The notes under the pieces: generated by a model | Seen by the model: only the letters and a program-made list of their open reading frames with translations | Databases searched by the model: none | What the model was told of the DNA's origin: nothing | Shown here: piece by piece, positions 26,426-35,913 of the stretch | Position numbering within the stretch: position 1 is the first letter of the stretch | Layout: each line of letters begins with the position of its first letter | Made by a program: the position numbers and the translations under genes | NCBI GenBank assembly: GCA_947474715.1 | Contig: CANJJT010000003.1 | Location: 55,390 to 119,389 of the forward strand | Direction: 5' to 3' | Length of the DNA stretch: 64,000 nt | From: CAIYPG01 sp903864555 | Lineage (GTDB): Bacteria; Pseudomonadota; Gammaproteobacteria; Burkholderiales; SG8-39

Positions 26426-28018
26426 ATGTCCCAGCGCTTTGCCGACGGCGTGGAAATCCACGGCGCCATCACCCCGGAGTTCCGCGAGATATTGACCGAC
26501 GAAGCGCTGGCATTCGTGGCGAAGCTGCAGCGTGCATTCGAGTCGCGCAGGCAGGAACTGCTGGCCAGGCGAGTGGCCCGCCAGAAGGAGTTCGATGCTG
26601 GCAAGCTGCCGGACTTCCTGCCGGAAACCAGCCAGATCCGCGAATCGGAATGGACCATCTGCGGGCAGCCCAAGGACCTGCAGGACCGCCGCGTCGAGAT
26701 CACCGGTCCCACTGACAGGAAGATGGTGATCAATGCGCTCAATTCCGGGGCATTGACTTTCATGTCCGACCTCGAGGATGCGAACTGTCCCCGGTGGGAT
26801 AACGTCATCGGCGGCCAGATCAACCTGCGCGATGCCATTCGCGGCACCATCTCCATGGAGCAGAACGGCAAGCAGTACCGGCTGAACGACAAGGTGGCGG
26901 TGCTGATCCCGCGTCCGCGCGGCTGGCACATGAACGAGAAGCACGTGCTGGTCGATGGCAAGCAGATGTGCGGCGGCATATTCGATTTCGGCCTGTACTT
27001 CTTCCACAATGCCAAGGAGCTGCTCAAGCGCGGCAGCGGCCCTTATTTCTATCTGCCCAAGATGGAGTCACACCACGAGGCGCGCCTGTGGAATGACATC
27101 TTCACCATGGCGCAGCAAGACCTCGGTATCCCCCATGGCAGCATCCGCGCGACCGTGCTCATTGAAACGGTGCTGGCGGCCTTCGAGATGAACGAGATCC
27201 TCTGGGAGCTGAAGGATCACTCGGCCGGCCTCAACATCGGCCGTTGGGATTACATTTTTTCCTGCATCAAGAAATTCCGCACCAACAAGGATTTCTGCCT
27301 CGCAGACCGTTCCCAGGTGACCATGCTGGCGCCCTTTCTGCGTGCCTATGCGCTGACACTGGTGAAGACCTGCCATCGCCGTGGCGCCCCGGCCATGGGG
27401 GGCATGGCCGCGCAGATTCCGATCAAGAACGATGAGGCGGCCAATGAAGCCGCCATGGAAAAGGTGCGCGCCGACAAACTGCGCGAAGTGACCGACGGTT
27501 GCGACGGCACCTGGGTGGCGCATCCGGCGCTGGTGCCGGTTGCCAAGGCGATTTTCGACCAGCACATGCCCACGCCCAACCAGTATGGCCGCCAGCGCGA
27601 TGATGTGAGCTATGCCGCGAAGGACCTGCTCGACTTCCGCCCCGAGGCCCCCATCACGGAAGCCGGCCTGCGCAACAACATTTCGGTGGGCATCCAGTAC
27701 CTGGGGGCGTGGCTGGCCGGCAACGGCTGTGTGCCGGTGTTCAACCTCATGGAGGACGCCGCCACGGCCGAGATCTCGCGCTCCCAGATCTGGCAGTGGA
27801 TACGCAGCGACAAGGGCGTGCTGGATGATGGCCGCAAGGTCACGGTGGAACTGTTCCGCCAGCTGCTGGCCGAGGAGTTGCCCAAGGTGAAGGCCTATCT
27901 GGGCGAAGCAGGCTGGAAGGGTGGCCAGTATGAACAGGGTGCCAGGCTGTTCGATCGTCTGACCACCGGTGAATACGTTGACTTCCTTACCCTGCCTGCC
28001 TACGAACTGATCGACTGA
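26426..28018 (+). CDS. aceB: Malate synthase A
   Basis: Condenses glyoxylate with acetyl-CoA to malate in the glyoxylate shunt. From the ATG at 26426 (AAAGGA upstream) the protein is 530 residues, the isoform A size. It carries ITGPTDRKMVINALNSGA, FMSDLEDANCPRW, the active-site arginine region PRPRGWH (162-168) and the C-terminal VPVFNLMEDAATAEISRSQIWQW signature, split across two strands. Isocitrate lyase is not in the window. It has its own 226-bp upstream region after ntrC and is convergent with xthA. Confidence 0.96.
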   Translation: MSQRFADGVEIHGAITPEFREILTDEALAFVAKLQRAFESRRQELLARRVARQKEFDAGKLPDFLPETSQIRESEWTICGQPKDLQDRRVEITGPTDRKMVINALNSGALTFMSDLEDANCPRWDNVIGGQINLRDAIRGTISMEQNGKQYRLNDKVAVLIPRPRGWHMNEKHVLVDGKQMCGGIFDFGLYFFHNAKELLKRGSGPYFYLPKMESHHEARLWNDIFTMAQQDLGIPHGSIRATVLIETVLAAFEMNEILWELKDHSAGLNIGRWDYIFSCIKKFRTNKDFCLADRSQVTMLAPFLRAYALTLVKTCHRRGAPAMGGMAAQIPIKNDEAANEAAMEKVRADKLREVTDGCDGTWVAHPALVPVAKAIFDQHMPTPNQYGRQRDDVSYAAKDLLDFRPEAPITEAGLRNNISVGIQYLGAWLAGNGCVPVFNLMEDAATAEISRSQIWQWIRSDKGVLDDGRKVTVELFRQLLAEELPKVKAYLGEAGWKGGQYEQGARLFDRLTTGEYVDFLTLPAYELID

Positions 28019-28043
28019 AACAGCGCCGGACAGGCGCCTGGAT

Positions 28044-28065
28044 TATGCTCATTTTCATGAGCATA
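28044..28065. terminator. Palindrome between convergent aceB and xthA
   Basis: TATGCTCAT and ATGAGCATA form a 9-bp perfect inverted repeat with a TTTC centre, 25 bp after the aceB stop and 35 bp after the xthA stop. There is no T run. A bidirectional stop or a protein site are both possible. Confidence 0.35.
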
Positions 28066-28100
28066 TCGACGTGGATATTGGTTAGAGCTGTGGATTGTTA

Positions 28101-28910
28101 TCAGGATAATCCTGCTGCGATGAGCATTGCAGCAGGCCTCTCCGGCAGATCGAGTTCGGCCCAGATCGGGGTGTGATCCGAAGGCCGCTCCCTGCCGCGG
28201 GGTTCGAGGTCGATCACGCAGCGCCGGCACGCGGCGGTCAAGGCAGGCGACAGCAGGATGTGGTCTATGCGCAGGCCCATCTTCCGCCGGAAGGCGTTCA
28301 TACGGTAATCCCACCAGGTGAAGGATTTCTCCGCCTGCGGAAACAGCCTGAAGCCGTCGGCAAACTCGAGCGCCAGGAGCCGCCGGAAGGCCTCGCGCTC
28401 GCGATCACTGCATAGCACCTGACCGGCCCAGGCCTTGGGGTCATGCACGTCCTCGTCGGCCGGCGCGATGTTGTAGTCACCCAGCACGGCCAGTCCGGGA
28501 TGGCGCTGGCGTTCGGCATCCAGCCAGCCTTCGAAGGCGGCCAGCCAGCGCATCTTGTACTGGTACTTGTCCGAATCGACGGCCTGGCCATTGGGCACAT
28601 AGGCTGACACGATGCGCACGCCCTGGATGGTGGCAGCCAGCACGCGCTTTTGCTCGTCCTCGAAATCCGGAATGCCCGGCTGCGGGTCGGTAATGGGCAG
28701 CCGCGACAGGATGGCCACCCCGTTGTAGGTTTTCTGGCCCGACCAGATCGCGTGATAACCCGCCGCCTGGATATCCGCGACGGGAAACTTCGGGTCTTCC
28801 ATCTTGGTTTCCTGCAGACAGACCACATCGGGTTGGCGCTCTCCCAGCCACTGGAGCAGGTGCGGCAGACGTACTTTCAGGGAATTGACGTTCCAGGTGG
28901 CGATGATCAT
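28101..28910 (-). CDS. xthA: Exodeoxyribonuclease III
   Basis: AP endonuclease and 3'-5' exonuclease in base-excision repair. The 269-residue protein contains the EEP-family motifs in order: ATWNVNSLK (4-12), LQETKM with the metal ligand Glu34, the GDYNIAP loop and the terminal SDHTPIWAEL with the catalytic histidine. Full length for the family. It is the last gene in a leftward series folD-prlC-DUF4124/glutaredoxin-like-xthA with gaps of 95, 22 and 76 bp, possibly one transcript. Confidence 0.95.
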   Translation of the reverse strand: MIIATWNVNSLKVRLPHLLQWLGERQPDVVCLQETKMEDPKFPVADIQAAGYHAIWSGQKTYNGVAILSRLPITDPQPGIPDFEDEQKRVLAATIQGVRIVSAYVPNGQAVDSDKYQYKMRWLAAFEGWLDAERQRHPGLAVLGDYNIAPADEDVHDPKAWAGQVLCSDREREAFRRLLALEFADGFRLFPQAEKSFTWWDYRMNAFRRKMGLRIDHILLSPALTAACRRCVIDLEPRGRERPSDHTPIWAELDLPERPAAMLIAAGLS

Positions 28911-28986
28911 GCGGGTTCAGGGGGGCAAGGGTTGGGAGCCGGGGACAAATCGGTGCCTCCGAGGCGTCGTGCCATTGCTGAGTGAA

Positions 28987-29772
28987 TTACTTACGGGCTG
29001 CCGGGGCGTTCGGGAATCCAGCTCCGTCGAGCAGGCTGTCATAGCGGCCGGCCTCGAAGCCCTGCGCCTGGGAGCCGCCCACCAGCAGCAGCGGCACGAT
29101 AGTGTTGCCACCGGCCTTCTTGAAGTTTTCCAAGCCGGCCTCCTCGTCCACGCTGATTTCCTGGAAGCTGACGCGGCGAGCGGTCAGCAGGTCCTTGGCC
29201 GACTGGCAGGACGCGCCACACTGGGCAGAGGTGAACAGACGCACTGGCGGCAGATTGCGTTGTATCCGTGGCTCCGGCCGTCGCGCTGAAGTGGGGATGC
29301 TGGCCGGGTAAGCGGCTTGATCGAGCGCCGTTTTCCAGCCGCCTGCCTCGAAGCCCTTGACCAGCTCGTTGCCTACCTGGAGTACGGGCACCTGGATCGC
29401 CCCGGTCAGCTTGCGCAGGGCTTCGATGCTGGGTTCATCGCTGGCTACGACTTCCCGGTAGGGTATGCCGCGTGTCTTCAGGGAATCACGTGCGCTGGCA
29501 CATCCGGCACCGCAGTCCGGCGATGTGTGCAGGATCACGGGGAAATTGCGCACGGCGACCTGCGCCGCATAGGGCAGGTCGGACGCTTCGATCACGCTGC
29601 TGCTGAGGCGCTTTTGCTGCACGCTCTTTGCAGCGCCTGCGGGCGGCGGGTTTTGGGAGTAGGTGACGCGTCCATCCTTGTCGACCCAGCGATACATCTG
29701 CTGGGCGGCTGCAGGTTGCAGGCCGTAGGCCGCCAGGATGGTTACAACAGCAAACGCTAGGTGTCCTCGCAT
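28987..29772 (-). CDS. Exported DUF4124 protein with two glutaredoxin-like domains
   Basis: A 261-residue protein with signal peptide (cleavage near AAAQQ), a DUF4124 segment (MYRWVDKDGRVTYSQNPPP, 26-44) and two successive thioredoxin-fold repeats. Each repeat has a beta strand, a CGAxC motif (Cys87/Cys91 in the first, Cys185/Cys189 in the second), a VP turn that looks like the cis-proline (Pro129, Pro227) and a GFEAG motif (140-144 and 238-242). The cysteines are in CxxxC spacing instead of glutaredoxin CxxC. A periplasmic thiol function is inferred; the partner is unknown. It lies 22 bp after prlC and 76 bp before xthA on the same strand. Confidence 0.8.
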   Translation of the reverse strand: MRGHLAFAVVTILAAYGLQPAAAQQMYRWVDKDGRVTYSQNPPPAGAAKSVQQKRLSSSVIEASDLPYAAQVAVRNFPVILHTSPDCGAGCASARDSLKTRGIPYREVVASDEPSIEALRKLTGAIQVPVLQVGNELVKGFEAGGWKTALDQAAYPASIPTSARRPEPRIQRNLPPVRLFTSAQCGASCQSAKDLLTARRVSFQEISVDEEAGLENFKKAGGNTIVPLLLVGGSQAQGFEAGRYDSLLDGAGFPNAPAARK

Positions 29773-29794
29773 GTAGGGCTCTCCGGCGATGCAA

Positions 29795-31876
29795 TCACGC
29801 GGCGATCATACCACTGTGCCTCAGCAGGGCATCGATGCGCGGCTCGCGTCCACGAAAGGCCTTGAAGGACTCCATCGCCGGGCGGCTTCCACCCACTGCA
29901 AGGATTTCATCGCGGAAGCGCGAACCCATCTGGGCGTCAAGCACGGGCCCGCCCTTCGCATCGCGCTGCTCCTCGAATGCACTATAGGCATCGGCAGACA
30001 GCACCTCGGCCCACTTGTAGCTGTAGTAGCCGGCACTGTAGCCGCCGGCAAAGATGTGGGAAAAGCTGTTGGGAAAGCGGCTCCAGGCAGGCGGCGCGAC
30101 CACCGCGACACGCGCGCGTATTTCGTCCAGCAACTGCAAGGGCGTCTTGACGCCGCGGGCTATGCCTTCGGGCTCGAAGTCGTGATGCAGGTGCATGTCG
30201 AACAGCGAAAACTCGATCTGCCGCACGGCCTGCATGCCGGACTGGAAGTTCCGCGCCGCGACCATCTTGTCGAACAAGCTGCGCGGCAGCGCTTCGCCGG
30301 TATCCACATGTGCGCTCATCCCTGCGATCACTTCCCATTCCCAGCAAAAGTTCTCCATGAACTGGCTGGGCAGTTCCACCGCATCCCATTCCACCCCACG
30401 GATGCCCGAGACGCCGATAAAGTCGACGCGGGTGAGCATGTGGTGCAGTCCGTGGCCGAATTCATGGAACAGGGTGCTCACTTCATCGTGGGTGAACAGG
30501 GCCGGTTTGCCACCCACGGGTGAGGGGAAGTTGCATACCAGGTAAGCCACCGGGGCTTGCACGCTGCCGCGCTGGCGCCGCCGTGTCAGGGCCTCGTCCA
30601 TCCAGGCGCCGCCGCGCTTGGTTTCCCGGGCGTAGAGGTCCAGGTAGAACTGCCCCACCAGCGTTCCATCCGGTTGGGCGATGCGATAGAAGCGCACCGC
30701 CGGGTCCCAGGTTTCGGTCTGGTCTTCAGTGATGCGGATCTCATACAAAGCCTCGGCTGCCCGGAACAGGCCCTGCAGAACGCGTGGCTCGGGGAAATAC
30801 TGTTTCACCTCGTTGTCGGAAAAAGCGTAGCGCTTCACCCGCAGCTTTTCCGAGGCATAACCCATGTCCCAGGCCTGCATGTCATCCAGGCCCAGTTCGC
30901 CGACTGCAAAGGCATGCAGCTCGTCAAAGTCGCGCCGGGCAAAGGGGCGGGCCCTGTCGGCAAGGTCATTCAGGAAGTCGAGCACCTGTTGCGGGTTGTC
31001 AGCCATCTTCGACACCAGCGAGACTTCGGCATGGCTCTTGTACCCGAGCAATTGCGCCGCTTCTCGACGGCGCAACAGGATGTCGGCGATGAGGGGGGTG
31101 TTATCCAGTTCGGGTCTGCCGAACTCGCTGGCACGTGTCTGGTAGGCGTGATACAGGGTTTTACGTAATTCCCGGTTGTCGGCGTACTGCAACACCGGAA
31201 ACAGGCAGGGCGCGCGCAGGGTCAGTTTCCAGCCGCTCTTGCCTTCGGCCTGCGCCGCCTCGCGCGCTGCCTGCATCACGTCCGCGGGGAGTCCGGACAG
31301 TTCCGATGCCTGCTCCATGTAGAGTGAAAAGTCGTTGGTCGCATCCAGCAGGTGCTCGGAAAACTGCGTCGACAAGGCGGCCAGTTCTTCGGCCAGTTGG
31401 GCAAAGCGTTGCTTGTCTGCGGCATCCAGTTCGGCACCGGAGAGGCGGAAATCGCGGATTTCGTTGTCCACGATCCTGCGCTGGGCTGGCGACAGCTGCG
31501 CGAACTCGCCCGAGTCCCTGAGTGCCTTGTATTTCTCGAACAGTGCCAGGTTCTGTCCCAGCTCCGTGTAGTACTGGACGATCCTGGGCTGGTTGCTGCT
31601 GTAGGCTTCCCGCAGTTCCGGCGAATCGAGCACGCTGTGCAGGTGCCCGACGGCGCCCCAGGCCCGTGACAGCCGCTCGTTGGCATCGTCCATCGGGGCG
31701 ACAAAGTCTGCCCAGCTTGCCGGCACATCGGTGGAGACCAGAGTCTGCAACAAGGCACGATTCTCGGCCAGCAACTGGTCAATCGCAGGGGCAACATGCA
31801 CGGCGCGGATAGAGGCAAAACGGGGCAGGCCCGAAAAATCGAGCAGGGGATTGGCTGTCACGGATTCAGTGGCCAT
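29795..31876 (-). CDS. prlC: Oligopeptidase A (M3 metallopeptidase)
   Basis: Cytosolic zinc peptidase that degrades signal peptides and short peptides. The 693-residue protein has the long helical N-terminal domain of family M3 and the zinc motif HEFGH (His471, Glu472, His475) within STLFHEFGHGLHHML, followed by the third ligand region in VEWDAVELPSQFMENF. Length matches E. coli OpdA. The ATG at 31876 is downstream of folD by 95 bp; the gene is the second of the leftward series. Confidence 0.96.
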   Translation of the reverse strand: MATESVTANPLLDFSGLPRFASIRAVHVAPAIDQLLAENRALLQTLVSTDVPASWADFVAPMDDANERLSRAWGAVGHLHSVLDSPELREAYSSNQPRIVQYYTELGQNLALFEKYKALRDSGEFAQLSPAQRRIVDNEIRDFRLSGAELDAADKQRFAQLAEELAALSTQFSEHLLDATNDFSLYMEQASELSGLPADVMQAAREAAQAEGKSGWKLTLRAPCLFPVLQYADNRELRKTLYHAYQTRASEFGRPELDNTPLIADILLRRREAAQLLGYKSHAEVSLVSKMADNPQQVLDFLNDLADRARPFARRDFDELHAFAVGELGLDDMQAWDMGYASEKLRVKRYAFSDNEVKQYFPEPRVLQGLFRAAEALYEIRITEDQTETWDPAVRFYRIAQPDGTLVGQFYLDLYARETKRGGAWMDEALTRRRQRGSVQAPVAYLVCNFPSPVGGKPALFTHDEVSTLFHEFGHGLHHMLTRVDFIGVSGIRGVEWDAVELPSQFMENFCWEWEVIAGMSAHVDTGEALPRSLFDKMVAARNFQSGMQAVRQIEFSLFDMHLHHDFEPEGIARGVKTPLQLLDEIRARVAVVAPPAWSRFPNSFSHIFAGGYSAGYYSYKWAEVLSADAYSAFEEQRDAKGGPVLDAQMGSRFRDEILAVGGSRPAMESFKAFRGREPRIDALLRHSGMIAA

Positions 31877-31971
31877 GGATGTTCCTTTGTTGGTCTGCGT
31901 CTGCCTGGTCCAGGCCTTGCGCGGTGCTGCGCATGTTTTTCATTCATTCGTTTCTGATGGCTGCGGCTTGG

Positions 31972-32823
31972 TCAGCGGGCCGTGGTTTCCGCCGCCTGCA
32001 GGGTATTCTCGAGCAGCATGGTGATGGTCATCGGTCCGACACCACCGGGCACCGGCGTGATGTGGGCCACCTTGCCCAGCATGCCCTGAAAGTCCACATC
32101 CCCGCACAACTTGCCTTCAGGGGTGCGGTTCATGCCGACATCAATGACCACGGCTCCCGCTTTGACCATGTCGGCGGTGACCAGGTTCGCCTTGCCGGTT
32201 GCCACCACGATGATGTCGGCAGCCAGGGTGTGGGAGGCCAGATCACGCGTCTTGGAATTGCATATCGTGACGGTTGCGCCCTTTTGCAAGAGCAGCAGGG
32301 CGGCTGGCTTGCCGACGATGTTCGAAGCCCCGACGATGACGGCGTTCTGCCCCCAGGGATTGACGCCGGCATCCGCCAGCATGGCCATGATGCCGGCCGG
32401 GGTACAGGGGGCGAAGCGCGGATGTCCGGTGGCGAGCAGACCGACATTGACCGGATGGAAGCCGTCGGCATCCTTCTCAGGCGCGATGGCATTGAGCACA
32501 GCCTCGCTCCGGATATGCCCGGGCAACGGCAACTGCACCAGAATGCCATGGATGTGGGGATCGGCATTCAGGCCGGCGATGCGTGACAGCAGTGCTTCCT
32601 CTGTGGTGGTGGCCGGAAGCTCGATGTGCTCGGAGTGCATGCCAATTTCTGCACAGGCCTTGACCTTGTTGCGCACGTAAATCCGGGAAGCAGGGTCCTC
32701 ACCGACAATGATCACCGCAAGCCCTGGCCGGGTGCCGCTGGCGGCCAGCTTGGCCACCCTTGCGCTCATTTTCTCCCGCAAGCGGCGTCCCAGAGCGTTG
32801 CCATCGATGATGTTTGTCTGCAT
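31972..32823 (-). CDS. folD: Methylenetetrahydrofolate dehydrogenase/cyclohydrolase
   Basis: Bifunctional one-carbon enzyme interconverting methylene-, methenyl- and formyl-THF with NADP+. From the ATG at 32823 (AGAGGTAAAG upstream) the protein has 283 residues, with GEDPASRIYVRNKVKAC carrying the catalytic lysine, GILVQLPLP, VIVGASNIVGKP and the C-terminal TPVPGGVGPMTI signature. The longer open frame upstream has no family similarity. It leads the leftward series that includes prlC and xthA, and is divergent from aceE. Confidence 0.96.
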   Translation of the reverse strand: MQTNIIDGNALGRRLREKMSARVAKLAASGTRPGLAVIIVGEDPASRIYVRNKVKACAEIGMHSEHIELPATTTEEALLSRIAGLNADPHIHGILVQLPLPGHIRSEAVLNAIAPEKDADGFHPVNVGLLATGHPRFAPCTPAGIMAMLADAGVNPWGQNAVIVGASNIVGKPAALLLLQKGATVTICNSKTRDLASHTLAADIIVVATGKANLVTADMVKAGAVVIDVGMNRTPEGKLCGDVDFQGMLGKVAHITPVPGGVGPMTITMLLENTLQAAETTAR

Positions 32824-33191
32824 CTTTACCTCTTCTTGGTGTGTCAAAGTCAATCTCTGGCGCAGCCGCCGCCGAAGATCCGAATGGAAGGGGCCGGGAA
32901 TCGACCGAGATGGCACGATCTCCGCGACATGAATGGTCGAGGGGGCTCCCGAAGGCGCAATTATGAACTACCCCTTCCAGGCTTCCCTGCAATGGGGATA
33001 GTTCATGGAACGGCGTCTCCAGTCAGTTTGAGCATATTGCGGAATGTGGAATGATTTTTTACAATCCGGTATTGTGAGATAGTGGTGAAGTTGGGCTTTC
33101 TTGCAGGCCCATCCAGGGCGAACTCAGGGCCGAACCGTCGGCGTTGTTCGCTACAATGAATTTCAGATGAGTGAAGCAGGAGGAGTCGAGC
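32824..33191. other. Divergent intergenic region folD / aceE
   Basis: A 368-bp stretch without a gene. I see the aceE promoter candidate at 33037-33065, a small inverted repeat at 33061-33075 and the aceE ribosome site AGGAGGAG just before its ATG. A second TACAAT (33152-33157) has no -35 partner. No RNA gene or mobile element is recognisable. Confidence 0.6.
33037..33065 (+). promoter_or_regulatory. Sigma-70 promoter of the aceE-aceF-lpdA operon
   Basis: TTGCGG (33037-33042) and TACAAT (33060-33065) are separated by exactly 17 bp, 127 bp before the aceE ATG. The inverted repeat ACAAT-CCGGT-ATTGT (33061-33075) overlaps the -10 box and the start region, a position suited to a repressor operator. 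Confidence 0.6.
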
Positions 33192-35894
33192 ATGGCTGCC
33201 GTGCCGGAATTTCCCGCCGCAAACGATCCCGATTCGCTGGAAACACAGGAATGGCTGGATGCACTGGAAGCCGTCCTGGAGCGTGAGGGTCCGGAGCGCG
33301 CGCATTTTCTGCTTGAAAAGCTGATCGACAAGGCGCGTCGCTCGGGTGCCTATCTGCCCTACAAGGCACAGACCGCCTATATCAACACCATTCCCACGCA
33401 TCGGGAGGACCGCTCTCCCGGCGATCATGCGCTCGAGGAGCGCATCCGTTCCTATGCGCGCTGGAATGCCCTGGCCATGGTGGCCCGCGCCAACAAGGGT
33501 GGCGGTGACCTGGGTGGTCACATTGCCAGCTTTGCCTCGGTGGGCACGCTGTTCGGCATCGGCTTCAACCATTTCTGGCATGCCCCTCACGAGGGTCATG
33601 GTGGCGACCTGATTTATTTCCAGGGCCACTCTGCTCCGGGCATCTACGCACGCGCGTTTCTGGAAGGGCGCCTGTCCGAAGATCAACTTCTGAATTTCCG
33701 ACGTGAGGTGGATGGTAAGGGGGTCTCTTCGTATCCTCATCCCTGGTTGATGCCGGATTTCTGGCAATTCCCGACCGTATCCATGGGTTTGGGACCCATA
33801 CAGGGGATTTACCAGGCGCGCTTCCTCAAGTACCTGCACGCGCGCGGCCTGGCGGACACTGCCAATCGCAAGGTCTGGGTGTTCTGCGGTGATGGTGAGA
33901 TGGATGAGCCCGAGTCCAAGGGCGCCATCGGCATGGCTTCGCGCGAGCATCTGGACAACCTCATCTTCGTGGTGAACTGCAACCTGCAGCGGCTGGATGG
34001 TCCGGTGCGCGGCAACGGCAAGATCATCCAGGAACTGGAAGGCGACTTTCGCGGTACCGGCTGGAACGTCATCAAGCTGATCTGGGGCTCCTACTGGGAT
34101 GCCCTGCTGGCGCGCGACAAGGAAGGCATCCTGCAGCGCATCATGGAAGAGACGGTCGACGGCGAGTACCAGAATTTCAAGGCCAATGATGGCGCCTTCG
34201 TGCGCAAACATTTCTTCGGCAAGCACCCGGCCACGCTGGAAATGGTCTCGCGCATGAGCGATGACGACATCTGGCGTCTGAACCGTGGTGGCCACGATCC
34301 CCACAAGATCTACGCTGCCTACTCGGCGGCGGTGAAGCACAAGGGTCAGCCCACGGTGATACTGGCCAAGACCATCAAGGGTTATGGCCTGGGCAAGCAG
34401 GGCCAGGCCAAGAATCCCACCCACCAGCTGAAGAAACTGGAGCTGGAGACGATCCGCGAATTCCGTGACCGCTTCAATGTGCCGATCCCGGATGACCAGC
34501 TGGAGAACCTGCCCTTCTTCAAACCGGCCGACGACGACCCCGTCATGGTCTACCTGCATGAGCGGCGCAAAGCGCTCGGCGGCTACCTGCCGCAGCGCCG
34601 TCGCAAGGCCGCGCGCACACCCGATGTGCCCCCGCTGCAAAGCTTTGACCAGGTGCTCAAGGCCACACCCGAGGGGCGGGAAATTTCCACCACCATGGCG
34701 TTCGTGCGCATCCTCACCGCGCTGTTGCGCGACAAGTCCATGGGCAAGCACATCGTGCCCATCGTGCCGGACGAGGCACGCACCTTCGGCATGGAAGGGA
34801 TGTTCCGGCAACTGGGCATCTACTCATCGGAAGGCCAGAAGTACACCCCGGTCGACAAGGACCAGGTGATGTACTACCGCGAAGATGAAGCAGGCCAGAT
34901 CCTCGAGGAAGGCATCAACGAGGCCGGGGCTTTTTCTTCCTGGTTGGCGGCGGCGACCTCCTACAGCCACAGCAACCAGCTGATGGTGCCGTTTTTCATC
35001 TTCTATTCGATGTTCGGCATGCAGCGCATCGGCGACCTTGCATGGGCCGCGGGGGATTCGCGCGCCCGTGGCTTCCTGTTGGGCGCCACGGCCGGCCGCA
35101 CGACGCTGAATGGCGAGGGCCTGCAGCATGAGGATGGCCACAGCCATGTATTGTCTTCAGTGATCCCGAACTGCATCTCCTACGACCCGACCTTCGGCTA
35201 TGAGCTGGCCGTGATCATCCAGGACGGCTTGCGCCGCATGGTGGGCGAACAGGAGGACGTGTTCTATTACATCACCGTGATGAACGAGAATTACGCCCAT
35301 CCGGGGCTGGAAGAAATCGTCCAGGCCAATCCGGTGGCTCAGGCCGGCATCCTCAAGGGCATGTACCTGTTCCGTAAAGGTGGGCAAAAGCCGCAGCGGG
35401 TGCAATTGCTCGGCTCGGGCACCATCCTTCGGGAAGTCATTGCCGCAGCTGAATTGCTGGAGAAAGACTGGGAGGTGGCAGCCGACGTCTGGAGCTGCAC
35501 CAGTTTCACCGAACTGCGCCGTCAGGGTCTGGATGCGGAGCGCTACAACCTGATCCACCCCGAGGGGGCGCGGCAGAAGAGCCATGTGGAGCTGTGCCTG
35601 GAGGAAACCAAGGGGCCGGTCATTGCCGCCACCGACTACATGAAGACCTTCGCCGACCAGATCCGTCCGTTTGTTCCCCAGGGACGTCGTTATCGCGTCC
35701 TCGGTACGGATGGCTACGGCCGTTCCGATACGCGCGAGAAGCTGCGTCACCACTTTGAAGTGGATCGCTACTGGGTGGTTGTGGCTGCGCTCAAGTCACT
35801 GGCAGAGGACGGGCTTGTCAAACCCGGCCGGGTGAGTGAGGCCCTGGCCCGCTACCAGCTCGATCCGGATAAACCCAATCCGGTCCTGGTCTAA
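33192..35894 (+). CDS. aceE: Pyruvate dehydrogenase E1 component (homodimeric)
   Basis: Thiamine-diphosphate-dependent decarboxylation of pyruvate and acetyl transfer to the E2 lipoyl group. The 900-residue single-chain E1 (ATG at 33192, AGGAGG upstream) has the N-terminal EWLDALEAVL segment, GGDLGGHIASFASV, the ThDP motif GDGEMDEPE...NLIFVVNCN and the E1-specific pyrimidine-domain stretch NYAHPGLEE. Length matches AceE of the homodimeric class. aceF begins 19 bp after its stop; the operon continues to lpdA. Confidence 0.97.
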   Translation: MAAVPEFPAANDPDSLETQEWLDALEAVLEREGPERAHFLLEKLIDKARRSGAYLPYKAQTAYINTIPTHREDRSPGDHALEERIRSYARWNALAMVARANKGGGDLGGHIASFASVGTLFGIGFNHFWHAPHEGHGGDLIYFQGHSAPGIYARAFLEGRLSEDQLLNFRREVDGKGVSSYPHPWLMPDFWQFPTVSMGLGPIQGIYQARFLKYLHARGLADTANRKVWVFCGDGEMDEPESKGAIGMASREHLDNLIFVVNCNLQRLDGPVRGNGKIIQELEGDFRGTGWNVIKLIWGSYWDALLARDKEGILQRIMEETVDGEYQNFKANDGAFVRKHFFGKHPATLEMVSRMSDDDIWRLNRGGHDPHKIYAAYSAAVKHKGQPTVILAKTIKGYGLGKQGQAKNPTHQLKKLELETIREFRDRFNVPIPDDQLENLPFFKPADDDPVMVYLHERRKALGGYLPQRRRKAARTPDVPPLQSFDQVLKATPEGREISTTMAFVRILTALLRDKSMGKHIVPIVPDEARTFGMEGMFRQLGIYSSEGQKYTPVDKDQVMYYREDEAGQILEEGINEAGAFSSWLAAATSYSHSNQLMVPFFIFYSMFGMQRIGDLAWAAGDSRARGFLLGATAGRTTLNGEGLQHEDGHSHVLSSVIPNCISYDPTFGYELAVIIQDGLRRMVGEQEDVFYYITVMNENYAHPGLEEIVQANPVAQAGILKGMYLFRKGGQKPQRVQLLGSGTILREVIAAAELLEKDWEVAADVWSCTSFTELRRQGLDAERYNLIHPEGARQKSHVELCLEETKGPVIAATDYMKTFADQIRPFVPQGRRYRVLGTDGYGRSDTREKLRHHFEVDRYWVVVAALKSLAEDGLVKPGRVSEALARYQLDPDKPNPVLV

Positions 35895-35913
35895 GGCAAG
35901 GGGAGCGCAAGCC

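Noticed and set aside
33003..34811. 602-codon open frame opposite aceE, and similar long antisense frames opposite thiC (11771-13387), glnA (21420-22700), aceF/lpdA (36592-38637), tkt (51763-53445) and pyk/fba (56945-59861)
   Set aside because: They are mirror frames of strongly conserved genes in GC-rich DNA, have no recognisable domains and no ribosome sites.
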